A stretch of DNA of 64,000 nucleotides from Gardnerella leopoldii (GCF_003293675.1 NZ_CP029984.1:1444472-1508471), one strand, 5' to 3'. Positions 19,266-28,025 are shown, numbered from the stretch's first letter. Numbers and translations: made by a program. Notes: generated by a model not told the origin, from the letters alone.

Positions 19266-20837
19266 ATGAGTGAGACTGTGAATAGTGACATTAATGTAGG
19301 TTCTAAACAAACAGAATCTACAGAGACGCACAATAGCACATCTTCTCATAATCAATCTTCTAGCGTATCTGCGCAAGAAAATGCAAGTAGCAATACAAAC
19401 CAAATGGAGCGTAGTCTTACCAAGCGTCATGTGCAATTTATTGCTATTGGCGGCACAATTGGAACAGGTTTGTTCCTTGGTTCTGGAAAATCAATTAGCT
19501 TAACAGGTCCGAGTATTGTATTCGTTTACATTATTGTGGGCTTGATTATGTTCCTGCTGATGCGTGGTATTGGTGAGCTAATGTACAAGGATCCAAACCA
19601 GCATACTTTTATTAGTTTTATTACGCGTTATCTTGGCAGAGGTTGGGGTAATTTTGCTGGATGGTCGTATTGGTTTGTGCTTGTACTTATTGGTATGAGC
19701 GAAATTACGGCAGTTAGTACGTATTGCGTCACATTCTTCCAAACTTTCGATATTGACGTAAGTCATTGGAAATGGCTTATAGAAGTAGTATTTTTAGCGG
19801 CTTTAGTGTGCATAAATTTGGTAGCTGTAAAGCTATTTGGGGAAACTGAGTTTTGGTTCTCAATGATTAAAATTACGCTAATTGTTGCTCTTATTGTTAC
19901 AGCCGTAGTTATGGCTTTAGTTGGTTACCATTACTCTGCAGCTCCTTTGCATGGTGGCGTAATAAGTCCTGCTGGTCACGCTGGATTAGATAATATTTTC
20001 AACAATTTTTCGCTTATGCCAAACGGATGGCTTTCTTTCTTAATGAGCTTCCAAATGGTGTTTTATGCGTACCAGCTTATTGAGTTTGTTGGTGTGACTG
20101 TTTCGGAAACTAAGAATCCTCGTCAGGTTTTACCAAAGGCTATTAACGAGATTATTGTGCGCGTACTAGTTTTCTATGTTGGCGCTCTTATAGCGATTAT
20201 GCTTATTGTGCCGTGGCAACAGTTTAAAGCTACGAATGCGGAAGGCGTATTTATGTCACCATTCATTATGGTGTTCCAATACGCAGGATTGCATTGGGCT
20301 TCTGCGCTTGTGTTCTTTGTGGTTATTACAGCTGCTTCTTCTGCGCTTAATTCTTTGCTGTATTCTGCTGGTCGCCACATGTATCAGATTGCGCTTGAGT
20401 CACCTTCGCCTCTTTTGGGTAAGTTGCGTAAGGTTTCACGCACGAAGGTTCCTGCTCGCGCGATTTTGTTCTCGTCTGCTTTGATTCTTCTTTCGCCAAT
20501 TATTAATTCGATCCCTGGCATTCATGGTGCGTTTATTTTGTTTGCTTCGGCTTCTTCTGCAGTGATAATCATGATTTATATTTTGATTATGGTTACGCAT
20601 CGTAAGTACCGTGAATCTGCTGATTTTATGCCAGACGGTTTCGTTATGCCGCATTATAAGCTTTTGAATTCTATTACTATAGCGTTCTTTGCTTTTGTGT
20701 ATGTGACTTTGTTTATTAGTGACGATACACGAGCTTCTGCAATTGGTGGACTAGTGTGGCTCGTATTGTTCGGCGGATACTGCGCCTTACATCAGCATTG
20801 GCAGAATCGCGATTTAGCTGAAGCTTTGGGGAAGTAG
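19266..20837 (+). CDS. APC-superfamily amino-acid permease (AAT family)
   Basis: 523 residues, about 12 membrane segments. The AAT consensus at the first helix, IAIGGTIGTGLFLGSGKSI, is intact, as is EFVGVTVSETKNPRQVLPKA in the middle of the protein. An unusual cytosolic N-terminus of roughly 55 residues, rich in Ser, Thr, Asn and Gln, precedes the MERSLTKRHVQF start seen in relatives. This may be a lineage-specific extension. The family imports amino acids by proton symport; the specific substrate cannot be read from sequence. Confidence 0.92.
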   Translation: MSETVNSDINVGSKQTESTETHNSTSSHNQSSSVSAQENASSNTNQMERSLTKRHVQFIAIGGTIGTGLFLGSGKSISLTGPSIVFVYIIVGLIMFLLMRGIGELMYKDPNQHTFISFITRYLGRGWGNFAGWSYWFVLVLIGMSEITAVSTYCVTFFQTFDIDVSHWKWLIEVVFLAALVCINLVAVKLFGETEFWFSMIKITLIVALIVTAVVMALVGYHYSAAPLHGGVISPAGHAGLDNIFNNFSLMPNGWLSFLMSFQMVFYAYQLIEFVGVTVSETKNPRQVLPKAINEIIVRVLVFYVGALIAIMLIVPWQQFKATNAEGVFMSPFIMVFQYAGLHWASALVFFVVITAASSALNSLLYSAGRHMYQIALESPSPLLGKLRKVSRTKVPARAILFSSALILLSPIINSIPGIHGAFILFASASSAVIIMIYILIMVTHRKYRESADFMPDGFVMPHYKLLNSITIAFFAFVYVTLFISDDTRASAIGGLVWLVLFGGYCALHQHWQNRDLAEALGK

Positions 20838-20873
20838 GGTACTTCTTTACTTGATTTCTGTTATGCTTGCTGT

Positions 20874-21581
20874 GTGCGAATTATTGTTGCAGATTGCAGT
20901 GCAGAGTATACAGGTAGGTTAAATGCCACGCTTCCTTTAGCTAAGCGAGTGTTGCTTATTAAAGCAGATGGCAGCGTACTTATTTTTTCTGAGCTTGGTG
21001 CGTATAAACCTCTTAATTGGATGGTAGCTCCTTGTACTATGCGTGTTTTACGTAAAGAAGATAGCGGCGAATCCGATGCTGGCATTGTTGTAGATGGCTG
21101 TATTTTGCGTGTTGCTGCTGCTAAAAGCGATGATTTGCTTATGATTTCGCTTGAGCATGTTTATAGTGATAATACTTACGATTTGGGTGAGGATCCTGGC
21201 TTAGTTAAAGATGGTGTTGAGGATCATTTGCAACGTTACTTGGCTGAGCAGATTGAACGAATCGGCGATGGTGCCACGTTGGTGCGCCGTGAATATCCTA
21301 CGGCTATCGGCCCAGTGGATATTATGGCTCAGGACGCGGATGGTGTACATGTCGCTATTGAGATTAAGCGGCATGGCGGTATCGACGGCGTTGAGCAACT
21401 TACGCGTTATTGTGAGTTGCTGAATAGAGATCCGTTACTTAAGCCGGTTAGAGGTATTTTTGCTGCGCAAACTATTAGTCCACAAGCCCGTGTTTTGGCT
21501 GAGGATCGTGGATTTACTTGCTTAATATTGGATTACGATGAAATGCGTGGAGTCGAGTCCAACGATCTTCGTCTGTTCTAA
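20874..21581 (+). CDS. nucS: Mismatch-specific endonuclease NucS/EndoMS
   Basis: 235 residues from GTG 20874. NucS replaces MutS/MutL in many actinobacteria and archaea by cutting both strands at mismatches. The N-terminal DNA-binding half starts MRIIVADCSAEYTGRLNA. The C-terminal PD-(D/E)XK nuclease shows GPVDIM (metal Asp) and AIEIKR (Glu and Lys), then the GGIDGVEQLTRYCELLNRD helix. The last residues, NDLRLF, look like the sliding-clamp-binding tail known in this family. No Shine-Dalgarno is seen; TATGCT at 20862-20867 ends 6 nt before the GTG, so the mRNA may be leaderless. Confidence 0.95.
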   Translation: MRIIVADCSAEYTGRLNATLPLAKRVLLIKADGSVLIFSELGAYKPLNWMVAPCTMRVLRKEDSGESDAGIVVDGCILRVAAAKSDDLLMISLEHVYSDNTYDLGEDPGLVKDGVEDHLQRYLAEQIERIGDGATLVRREYPTAIGPVDIMAQDADGVHVAIEIKRHGGIDGVEQLTRYCELLNRDPLLKPVRGIFAAQTISPQARVLAEDRGFTCLILDYDEMRGVESNDLRLF

Positions 21582-21602
21582 ATATGTGTTCTAAATATGT
21601 AA

Positions 21603-21626
21603 AAACCCCTCGGGAAGGAGGGGTTT
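21603..21626. terminator. Bidirectional terminator between nucS and the FKBP gene
   Basis: AAACCCCTC (21603-21611) and GAGGGGTTT (21618-21626) form a perfect 9-bp GC-rich stem with a 6-nt loop, with A residues before and T residues after. It can terminate both convergent genes. Confidence 0.92.
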
Positions 21627-21678
21627 ATTATTTATGAATCGCTAGTTAATTTTGCAACAGTTTGCAAAATTACAAATC

Positions 21679-22665
21679 TCACGAAGCATAAAGAATATCG
21701 ACTACAAAGTACAGCGTGGCATTTGCAGGAATAGTTACGTTTCCGCGCGCGTCCTTCTTTTCTTCTTTGCCGTAGCCATCTTCTGGTGGGATTACCAAAA
21801 GAACTTGGGAACCAACTTTCTTTCCAGTTAAGCCTTTAGTCCAACCAGGGATTACTCCTCCAGCAAGTTGGAAGTCTGCAGGTATGCCACGAAGCCAAGA
21901 AGAATCAAACTGATGAAGTTTGCCGTCTTTATCGGCAGTCCAACCAGTGTAATGAGCGGAAACTGTGTCTTTTGCAGTTACTTTTTTGCCGGTTCCTTCA
22001 ATCAAAGTCTGAGAAACAAGCTTTCCGTCTGGAACGTAGTTATTTTTATCTAAGGTTGGTGCTCCAGATTTATCAAGAGTTACCTTCGGCAAATTTGCGG
22101 GAATATTCGTAACAGCTTTGCCTGTTGCTCTAGTTAGAGATTTTGATCGCGAAACCATTGTAAGAACCATAATATATGAAGGATTTTTGGCTCCTCCGCT
22201 TACGCCCAAAGCAATAGTCGTATTAATTTTTTTGCCCTTAATTAAAGCGTAATATGGTCGGCTTGTAGAGTTTTTATTAATGGAAATTGAGCAATCAACT
22301 TTGCCTTCTTTCCAAGTATTCATAAGCTCTTTGCCGGTTTTGGAGTCGAACACAATGCCCTGAGAGCATACGCGATCGCCTTCTTTAATTGTTTCTCCGT
22401 TGCCTCGTTGCAAAACGGCATAAGTATTTTGCTTTACTTTTACAGGCGTTTTCAGCGTTATTTTAGGCTTTTTGCCCAGCTCTCCCGATGCGCTTACGCC
22501 TTCCAGCAACTGCATTCCAGCTTTTTGAGCGTTTTCATCAGTTAAATTGTTATTGTCAGAATTTTCTCCGCATGAAGCAAGCACTACGCACATTGCTACT
22601 GCGCTAATAGTTGCGAAAGCGCGAAGTAAAAGAGATTTTTGTCCTAATGTTTTGATTTTTTTCAT
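21679..22665 (-). CDS. FKBP-type peptidyl-prolyl isomerase lipoprotein
   Basis: 328 residues. Signal peptide with lipobox LASC gives an N-terminal lipid-anchored Cys near residue 32. The C-terminal about 110 residues form an FKBP domain: VSAHYTGW, FDSSWLRGIPADFQL, VIPGWTKGLTGKKVGSQVLLVIPPEDGYG. The middle region (residues about 70-180) looks like a degenerate second FKBP-like domain with GDRVCSQGIVFDSKTG but lacks the core pocket residues. It is expected to fold or isomerise exported proteins outside the membrane. The gene converges on nucS. Confidence 0.92.
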   Translation of the reverse strand: MKKIKTLGQKSLLLRAFATISAVAMCVVLASCGENSDNNNLTDENAQKAGMQLLEGVSASGELGKKPKITLKTPVKVKQNTYAVLQRGNGETIKEGDRVCSQGIVFDSKTGKELMNTWKEGKVDCSISINKNSTSRPYYALIKGKKINTTIALGVSGGAKNPSYIMVLTMVSRSKSLTRATGKAVTNIPANLPKVTLDKSGAPTLDKNNYVPDGKLVSQTLIEGTGKKVTAKDTVSAHYTGWTADKDGKLHQFDSSWLRGIPADFQLAGGVIPGWTKGLTGKKVGSQVLLVIPPEDGYGKEEKKDARGNVTIPANATLYFVVDILYAS

Positions 22666-22744
22666 AGCCTCACATTACCGCTTGACGCTGATTTTTACAT
22701 CAAAACATGCAAGTAATATTAAAAGACTGTAGAATGGTATCGTT

Positions 22745-24541
22745 ATGACAAATATAGAAGATGCTTCTGATACAGAAGGACGACCAATGCGACGACCAAT
22801 GCGACGGCTCACTTTGCGCAGTAAAATCATGCGCGGCGTTGTAGCTCCATTTTTTGCTTTGCTTGCAGTATTAAGTGTTGTTCTTGGTGTTGCCAACTCA
22901 ACATTTTGGAAGCCTAGTAATGTGGTTATTGCGTACGCTAAAGTATCTGGAACTCGTTATATTGTCACTGATCCTGGTGTTTTGAATCTTGTAGATAACA
23001 GGGTTCGTATTAGTGTCGCTGCTTTGCATACGCGTAAGCCTATTTGTGTTGCTGTAGGTTTAACGAAAGACGTAAGAGGCTGGGTGGCAGGTTCTCCAGT
23101 ACAAAGAATTACTGGTTTGCGTGATTGGAATAATCTTTCAGTTTCTGAAGTGTCTGGTAGAACCTCTGTGCAAGCGGGTGACTCTGTGGACATTAAGGAT
23201 CCTGACGTAAAATTCCAAGAATCTAATTTATGGCCTATAGTTACATGCCAGCTTGGTTTAGCGAAATTGGCAATAAATACTGCAGATTATGTTCAATCTT
23301 CTGGTTCTGCGTCATACGATCATGCTGTTGCAAACGGCACAATGTCTAAATCAGGCACTCGCTCTAGTAAGTCAAATAGCTCTGATACTGCTTCTTCTGC
23401 ACTGCGTTCGCAGGCTGCTAGACGTGTTTTGCTAATTGATTTGGGGGATAATGTACCGGAAGCTTCCATAGAATTGCGGTGGCGTCGTAATCAAATTCCA
23501 GATTTTGCAACGCCTTTATATTTTGTAGGAGCACTTTTTGCAGTATTAGCTATACTTTCTGCAACTATTTTTGCAATGGCTCCGCATCGTCGTCGTAATA
23601 AGCAATTAATAGCTAGCCGTTCAGGAGCGTTGGCAGTAAAGTCTGCACAGCGTGACGAAGTCACCTTTGCTGAGGCGATTTCTGGAACCATGTCTGGTAT
23701 TTTTGGTCACAAACGACACAAGAAGGATTCTGGAAGTCACGCAAGGCATGGGGGTCATGCACGTCGTCGCAAAGATTCAATGCAAAGCGGCGACTCAAAT
23801 GGTATGCAAACTCGAATTGCGTCTGCTTCTACAGCGGTTGCATCTACTGATTCTTTGGCTGAAACTACTGTTATTGCACAAGATGAAATGCTTGCGTTTG
23901 CCGCGCGCTTTATGCAGCAACATGACGATAATTCTTATTTAGATGACTTAGGCAATGTTGATGATGAATTTAATGATTTGCACAATCAGGATGCTGCGGC
24001 AAACGGGGAAGATTTAGCAAATGCGGAAGATATAGGAAATGCGAAATATTCTGGAAATTCAGCAGAATCAGCAAATTCAGAAAATAAGCAATATAAGCGG
24101 AATTCTCAGAATATTAAGACTCCGCGAAATAAGAAAAAATCTTACGCAAGCGCGTCGGATGGCAATAGTCTGAACGATCATAAGGATAAGCATCAGCAGC
24201 AAAATAAGTATGCACAGCAGAATAACAAGAGGCGTAACCGTCAGAACGATAGAAACAATGCTAATAATTCTGAAAAGTTTGCAAAGAAACGTTTAGAAAC
24301 GGTCAAGCCTTCAGATAGTAATAGCAAGATTTCACATGAATCTAGTAAGAAAAAGCTTAATGATCACGAAAACTATCGCAACTCAGAATCAAACAAACGT
24401 CAAAATTCGTCTAAAAATAGCAACGATAAGCAGTCTCGCATAAAACGAAATGGGTTTAGAGGAGACGGCAGTAACGGTCGCTACAGAAAAAATGGGAAAG
24501 GCTACCGCGGTAATTCTTCAAGTGAGCGAGGAAATGAATAA
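22745..24541 (+). CDS. Membrane protein with Asn/Lys-rich disordered tail
   Basis: 598 residues, family not recognised. It opens with a short repeat (RPMRRPMRR), then a membrane helix (FFALLAVLSVVLGVANSTF), an extracytoplasmic domain of about 190 residues, and a second helix (PLYFVGALFAVLAILSATIFAM). From residue 290 to the end it is low complexity: His/Arg/Lys, then acidic, then Asn/Lys/Ser-rich, probably disordered and cytosolic. The lipoprotein gene that follows starts 1 nt after its stop, so the two are translationally linked and probably act together at the envelope. No Shine-Dalgarno; a TAGAAT hexamer lies 9 nt upstream of the ATG. Confidence 0.8.
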   Translation: MTNIEDASDTEGRPMRRPMRRLTLRSKIMRGVVAPFFALLAVLSVVLGVANSTFWKPSNVVIAYAKVSGTRYIVTDPGVLNLVDNRVRISVAALHTRKPICVAVGLTKDVRGWVAGSPVQRITGLRDWNNLSVSEVSGRTSVQAGDSVDIKDPDVKFQESNLWPIVTCQLGLAKLAINTADYVQSSGSASYDHAVANGTMSKSGTRSSKSNSSDTASSALRSQAARRVLLIDLGDNVPEASIELRWRRNQIPDFATPLYFVGALFAVLAILSATIFAMAPHRRRNKQLIASRSGALAVKSAQRDEVTFAEAISGTMSGIFGHKRHKKDSGSHARHGGHARRRKDSMQSGDSNGMQTRIASASTAVASTDSLAETTVIAQDEMLAFAARFMQQHDDNSYLDDLGNVDDEFNDLHNQDAAANGEDLANAEDIGNAKYSGNSAESANSENKQYKRNSQNIKTPRNKKKSYASASDGNSLNDHKDKHQQQNKYAQQNNKRRNRQNDRNNANNSEKFAKKRLETVKPSDSNSKISHESSKKKLNDHENYRNSESNKRQNSSKNSNDKQSRIKRNGFRGDGSNGRYRKNGKGYRGNSSSERGNE

Positions 24542-24542
24542 A

Positions 24543-25598
24543 ATGCGTAATACTAATGTCGATATTCACCGCGTAAACAGTAAAAATAGAGGCGTATTGC
24601 GCAACAACATAGTCACATTAATAGCATGTGTTGTATCAACGGTTATGGTAACTGGATTATCTGCTTGCGATGGGCAGGTGCCGAAACCTGCTGAAGCGCG
24701 TAGTAATCAAGAGTTGCCTAATGTGACTATGCTGCAAGAAAAAGATATCCGCTTGGGGTTGCTTCGCACTCTAGAAAAGGCAAACGACGAAAAAGATGTG
24801 GATTCATTATCTCAAGCAGTTTCTGGACCTGCTCTCGATATTCGCACGAGCGAGCTTACGATTGCAAACAAAACTGGAAACTTAGATCCTAAGACCACTA
24901 TTCCACGTGAAGCCGCGCAAACTATTGTGCCAACTAATTCTGGTTGGCCAAGAGATTTAATGACTATTACAACTACTACTAAAGATCAACAGTCAAAACG
25001 TTTGCTGGTTTTACGTCAACAGAGAGCGCGTTCGAATTATAAACTTTGGGCTGTTGCGCGCTTATTCCCTGGAGTGCATCTTCCTAAATTTGCTGTGCCA
25101 AGTATTGGTTCTTCAATGGGTAAATCTAACGATACTGGTTTGGTGATGACTCCAGATGAAGCGGTAGCTGCGTATGCAGACGTTTTACAAAATGGTGAAA
25201 ACAGCAAGTACGCGAAGCATTTTGCTGACGATTATTTGCGTAAAAAGTTAGTTGAACTTTCTAAAGCAGTGCAAGCTGGAATGGAGCGAAATAAAGGCTC
25301 TCAAGAACAAATCTTTACACCAAATCTCAAACAAATAAGCATTATGCGTTCAAGCGATGGAAGCGATTTGGTTGTTGCGCGCATAGATTCTGTGTGGACT
25401 CGTAAAGCTGGTGAAGGGCGTGAATCTCGTCCTGCTTCTGATGAAGAAAAAGCATTATTTGGCGATGGTAAAGCAAAAGGTACTATGCGAGTAACTTACG
25501 TAAATGTTATTGCTCTAGTAGTTCCTCCAGCTAGTTCTCATATGAAGATTATTCCTGTTGGTGCTGAGCGTCAGCCTATTAAGGTAGAAGCTTTATAA
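24543..25598 (+). CDS. Putative lipoprotein of unknown function
   Basis: About 351 residues from ATG 24543; ATG 24534 is also in frame but lies directly against the GAGGA ribosome site. The signal peptide is IVTLIACVVSTVMVTG with lipobox LSAC, giving a lipidated Cys near residue 40. The mature part has two alpha/beta stretches around a middle VMTPDEAVAAYADVLQNGE, reminiscent of repeated NTF2-like folds (weak inference). It is coupled to the membrane protein upstream and followed 41 nt later by the YbbN-like gene. Function unknown. Confidence 0.78.
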   Translation: MRNTNVDIHRVNSKNRGVLRNNIVTLIACVVSTVMVTGLSACDGQVPKPAEARSNQELPNVTMLQEKDIRLGLLRTLEKANDEKDVDSLSQAVSGPALDIRTSELTIANKTGNLDPKTTIPREAAQTIVPTNSGWPRDLMTITTTTKDQQSKRLLVLRQQRARSNYKLWAVARLFPGVHLPKFAVPSIGSSMGKSNDTGLVMTPDEAVAAYADVLQNGENSKYAKHFADDYLRKKLVELSKAVQAGMERNKGSQEQIFTPNLKQISIMRSSDGSDLVVARIDSVWTRKAGEGRESRPASDEEKALFGDGKAKGTMRVTYVNVIALVVPPASSHMKIIPVGAERQPIKVEAL

Positions 25599-25639
25599 AT
25601 TTTGTAAGTACAATTTAGTGTGCTTGGAAAAGAGGAAAA

Positions 25640-26665
25640 ATGGTGAGTAGTAAAGCGCAAGGCATGAATCCTGGCGGATTTTCGCTTGCTGGGGCTGTAG
25701 ATTTAGAAGGCGTAAAGCGTCGCGTAGAAGCTCAAGCTAAGCAAGCTGCTAAAGCTGCATCGGGCTCTACTGGTTCTTCTGCTCCAAAAGCTGGCGGCTA
25801 TGTAATCGATGTTAATGAGCAGTCTTTTCAGGCGATGGTGCAAACGTCTGTAAGTTTCCCAATTGTTATTTTGCTTTGGCAAGCTAATGACGAGGCCTAT
25901 TATGATGTGGCACAGAAATTAGCGGATGCTGTTAACGCGCTTGACGGTCGTATGCAGTTAGCTCGTATCGACTCTGATGAAAGCCCAAGTATTGCTCAAG
26001 CATTGCAAGCGCAGCAGCTTCCTGCAATTTACGGTTTAATTGGCGGACGTCCTATGCCTATTGCGCAAGGTTTACCTAGCGACGAGGAATTACAGCAGAT
26101 TTGTGGCACTATTTTGCCGCAATTGGTTCAGGTTGCTGAACGCTCTGGTGTTGCTGGAACTGCTCCTTTTGTGGAATCCTCGGTTGAGAAAAAGTCTGAA
26201 ATGTCTAAAGACTCAGATCAAGATAGTTCCGGGAATAACTCTGTTGAGAATGTTCCGCCTGCTCATGAGCAAGCTCATTCGCTTGCTATGAAGGGTGATT
26301 ATGAAGGTGCTGCACGCGAGTATGCAAAAGTAATGGAAGCAGATCCTCATGATGTGCTTGCATCGCGTGAACATGCAAAAGCTTTGTTGCTTTCGCGTAA
26401 TACTAATACTGATGTTGCTGCGGTTAGAAAGGCTGCTGGCGATAATAAGGATGATTTAGATTCGCAGCTTGCAGTAGCAGATGTAGATATGATTGACGGT
26501 CATATTGATGACGCTTTTGGGCGACTGCTTGACTTCCTTGCATCTGGTCATAAGAGTGATGCGGATGCTATTCGTTCTCGTATGCTTGAGTATTTTGCCA
26601 TACTTCCTGCAGATGATGAGCGTCTTGCGCGCGCTCGTCGCCGTCTTGCAATTCTTCTTTATTGA
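25640..26665 (+). CDS. Thioredoxin-fold/TPR co-chaperone (YbbN/CnoX-like)
   Basis: 341 residues, cytosolic. After about 50 Ala/Gly/Ser-rich residues comes a thioredoxin fold (FPIVILLWQANDEAYYDVAQKL...LARIDSDESPSIAQALQAQQLPAIYGLIGG) in which the CxxC is absent, so no redox chemistry is expected. The C-terminal half has tetratricopeptide-type helices (AHSLAMKGDYEGAAREYAKVMEADPHD). In E. coli CnoX/YbbN holds unfolded proteins and passes them to DnaK and GroEL. A 20-nt stretch of this gene is repeated just after its stop codon. Confidence 0.88.
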   Translation: MVSSKAQGMNPGGFSLAGAVDLEGVKRRVEAQAKQAAKAASGSTGSSAPKAGGYVIDVNEQSFQAMVQTSVSFPIVILLWQANDEAYYDVAQKLADAVNALDGRMQLARIDSDESPSIAQALQAQQLPAIYGLIGGRPMPIAQGLPSDEELQQICGTILPQLVQVAERSGVAGTAPFVESSVEKKSEMSKDSDQDSSGNNSVENVPPAHEQAHSLAMKGDYEGAAREYAKVMEADPHDVLASREHAKALLLSRNTNTDVAAVRKAAGDNKDDLDSQLAVADVDMIDGHIDDAFGRLLDFLASGHKSDADAIRSRMLEYFAILPADDERLARARRRLAILLY

Positions 26666-26674
26666 TTATTGCGC

Positions 26675-26694
26675 GATGACGCTTTTGGGCGACT
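26675..26694 (+). repeat. 20-nt duplicate of ybbN-like coding sequence after its stop
   Basis: GATGACGCTTTTGGGCGACT at 26675-26694 is identical to 26507-26526 inside the coding region, 168 nt upstream. It lies 10 nt past the stop codon and is non-coding. Confidence 0.9.
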
Positions 26695-26712
26695 TATGTA
26701 GTATTAAACAAA

Positions 26713-26762
26713 AAAGCCAAGAACCACAACAATCGTGAGAAATTTGTGTGATTCTTGGCTTT
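26713..26762 (-). terminator. Terminator after the initiator tRNA gene
   Basis: The arms 26713-26723 (AAAGCCAAGAA) and 26752-26762 (TTCTTGGCTTT) pair perfectly over 11 bp. Read on the minus strand this begins 2 nt after the tRNA 3' end and runs into a T-rich tract. It can also end the plus-strand co-chaperone transcript. Confidence 0.85.
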
Positions 26763-26764
26763 AG

Positions 26765-26838
26765 TAGCGGGGCATGGATTTGAACCATGGACCTCTGGGT
26801 TATGAGCCCAGCGAGCTACCGAGCTGCTCCACCCCGCG
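26765..26838 (-). tRNA. tRNA-fMet (initiator, anticodon CAU)
   Basis: On the minus strand the gene begins CGCGGGG and ends CCCCGCTA, with anticodon loop CTCATAA and the three consecutive G-C pairs in the anticodon stem (GGG/CCC) that mark initiator tRNAs. The first pair is a C1 x U72 mismatch, an initiator feature used by actinobacteria. CCA is not encoded (CTA follows), so it is added after transcription. It is the only tRNA in the window. Confidence 0.97.
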
Positions 26839-26863
26839 TCGGCTACTTTTAGCAGCTCTATCT

Positions 26864-26891
26864 ACGATAGGTGCAAATTTAGATTTGTCAA
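26864..26891 (-). promoter_or_regulatory. Sigma-70-type promoter of tRNA-fMet
   Basis: On the minus strand TTGACA (26886-26891) is separated by 16 nt from TATCGT (26864-26869). A start about 7 nt further lies near 26857, roughly 19 nt before the tRNA 5' end. Confidence 0.7.
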
Positions 26892-26981
26892 CTTTCGGGC
26901 GTGTCTCGCTGTATTTGGTTAGAATTTTACGATTCGTGTACATGAGTGACATAGACATAATAAACATAAACAAGTGTGGAG

Positions 26982-26987
26982 TATAAT
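26982..26987 (+). promoter_or_regulatory. -10 box of a probable leaderless metA promoter
   Basis: A consensus TATAAT ends 6 nt before the metA ATG, so transcription should begin at or next to the A of the start codon. No ribosome-binding sequence lies between. A clear -35 element is not visible at the ideal spacing. Confidence 0.65.
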
Positions 26988-26993
26988 AAACAC

Positions 26994-28025
26994 ATGCCTA
27001 TTAAGATTCCTGAAGGATTGCCAGCGCGAAGCATATTAGATGCTGAGCGAATTTTTGCATTGGAACGCCCAGAAGCAGAACAGCAGGATGTTCGACCACT
27101 TCGTTTGTTGATTTTGAATCTTATGCCCAAAAAAATCGAGACAGAAACTCAGCTTTTGAGACTCATCTCTAAGTCTCCTTTGCAAGTTGACGTCGATTTT
27201 ATGAAAACTTCTACGCATGTATCGACACATGTTAGCGCTGATCATTTAGTAAAATTCTATGAAAATCTTGACGCACTTCGTAACAACTATTACGACGGAT
27301 TCGTTGTGACGGGCGCTCCTGTTGAGCATATGGAATTTGAAGAAGTCGACTACTGGCACGAATTTACGCAAATTCTTGACTGGGCATCAACACACGTTTT
27401 CTCAACAATGTATTTGTGCTGGGGCGCAATGGGTGCGCTTTACTATCGATATGGCGTAAAAAAGCATGTTCTCAGCAAAAAAGTTTTTGGCGTGTTCCCG
27501 CAATATTTGCAGGATGAGTACTGTTTTCTTACAAATGGTTTTGATGAAATCGCTTTACAACCGCATTCTAGAATAGCGAGTGTTGATGTTGACAGCATTT
27601 CTGCAGATCAGCGTTTACAAATTCTTACGTATGGTCCCGAATCTGGTCCGGGATTAGTTGCTACGCGTGATTTTTCTGAAGTTTTTGCGCTAGGACATTG
27701 GGAATATGGCAAAATGACTCTTGCGCAGGAATATGAGCGTGACATGTTAAAAGGTTTGAGCAACGTGCCATTCCCTTACAACTATTTCCCTCATGACGAT
27801 CCAAAATTAGAGCCACTATTTTCTTGGCGTGCGCACGCGAATTTGCTTTGGCGCAACTGGCTTAATTGGGTGTACGAAACTACGCCTTACAATCTTTCTG
27901 ATATTTCTCATTTAAGAGCTGCTGGAAGGCTTGGAACTGAACGTTCTATAAGGCATGAGCCGGCTTCTCCGCGCTCCGATAATTTTTATCCATTTGACGG
28001 CATTAAGTACGGTATGAACAAATAA
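26994..28025 (+). CDS. metA: Homoserine O-acyltransferase MetA, predicted acetyl-CoA-specific
   Basis: 343 residues from ATG 26994. It acylates homoserine in methionine synthesis. Conserved MetA blocks: LNLMPKKIETETQLLRLIS, the catalytic Cys in LCWGAMGALY, His and Glu in LGHWEYG, and PYNYFPHDDP. The acyl-CoA pocket reads TGAPVEHMEF; aligned to E. coli TGAPLGLVEF, the Glu occupies the position (E. coli Gly111) where Glu is known to favour acetyl-CoA over succinyl-CoA. So this is probably an O-acetyltransferase despite its MetA fold. A consensus -10 box sits 6 nt upstream with no Shine-Dalgarno, implying leaderless translation. Confidence 0.95.
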   Translation: MPIKIPEGLPARSILDAERIFALERPEAEQQDVRPLRLLILNLMPKKIETETQLLRLISKSPLQVDVDFMKTSTHVSTHVSADHLVKFYENLDALRNNYYDGFVVTGAPVEHMEFEEVDYWHEFTQILDWASTHVFSTMYLCWGAMGALYYRYGVKKHVLSKKVFGVFPQYLQDEYCFLTNGFDEIALQPHSRIASVDVDSISADQRLQILTYGPESGPGLVATRDFSEVFALGHWEYGKMTLAQEYERDMLKGLSNVPFPYNYFPHDDPKLEPLFSWRAHANLLWRNWLNWVYETTPYNLSDISHLRAAGRLGTERSIRHEPASPRSDNFYPFDGIKYGMNK

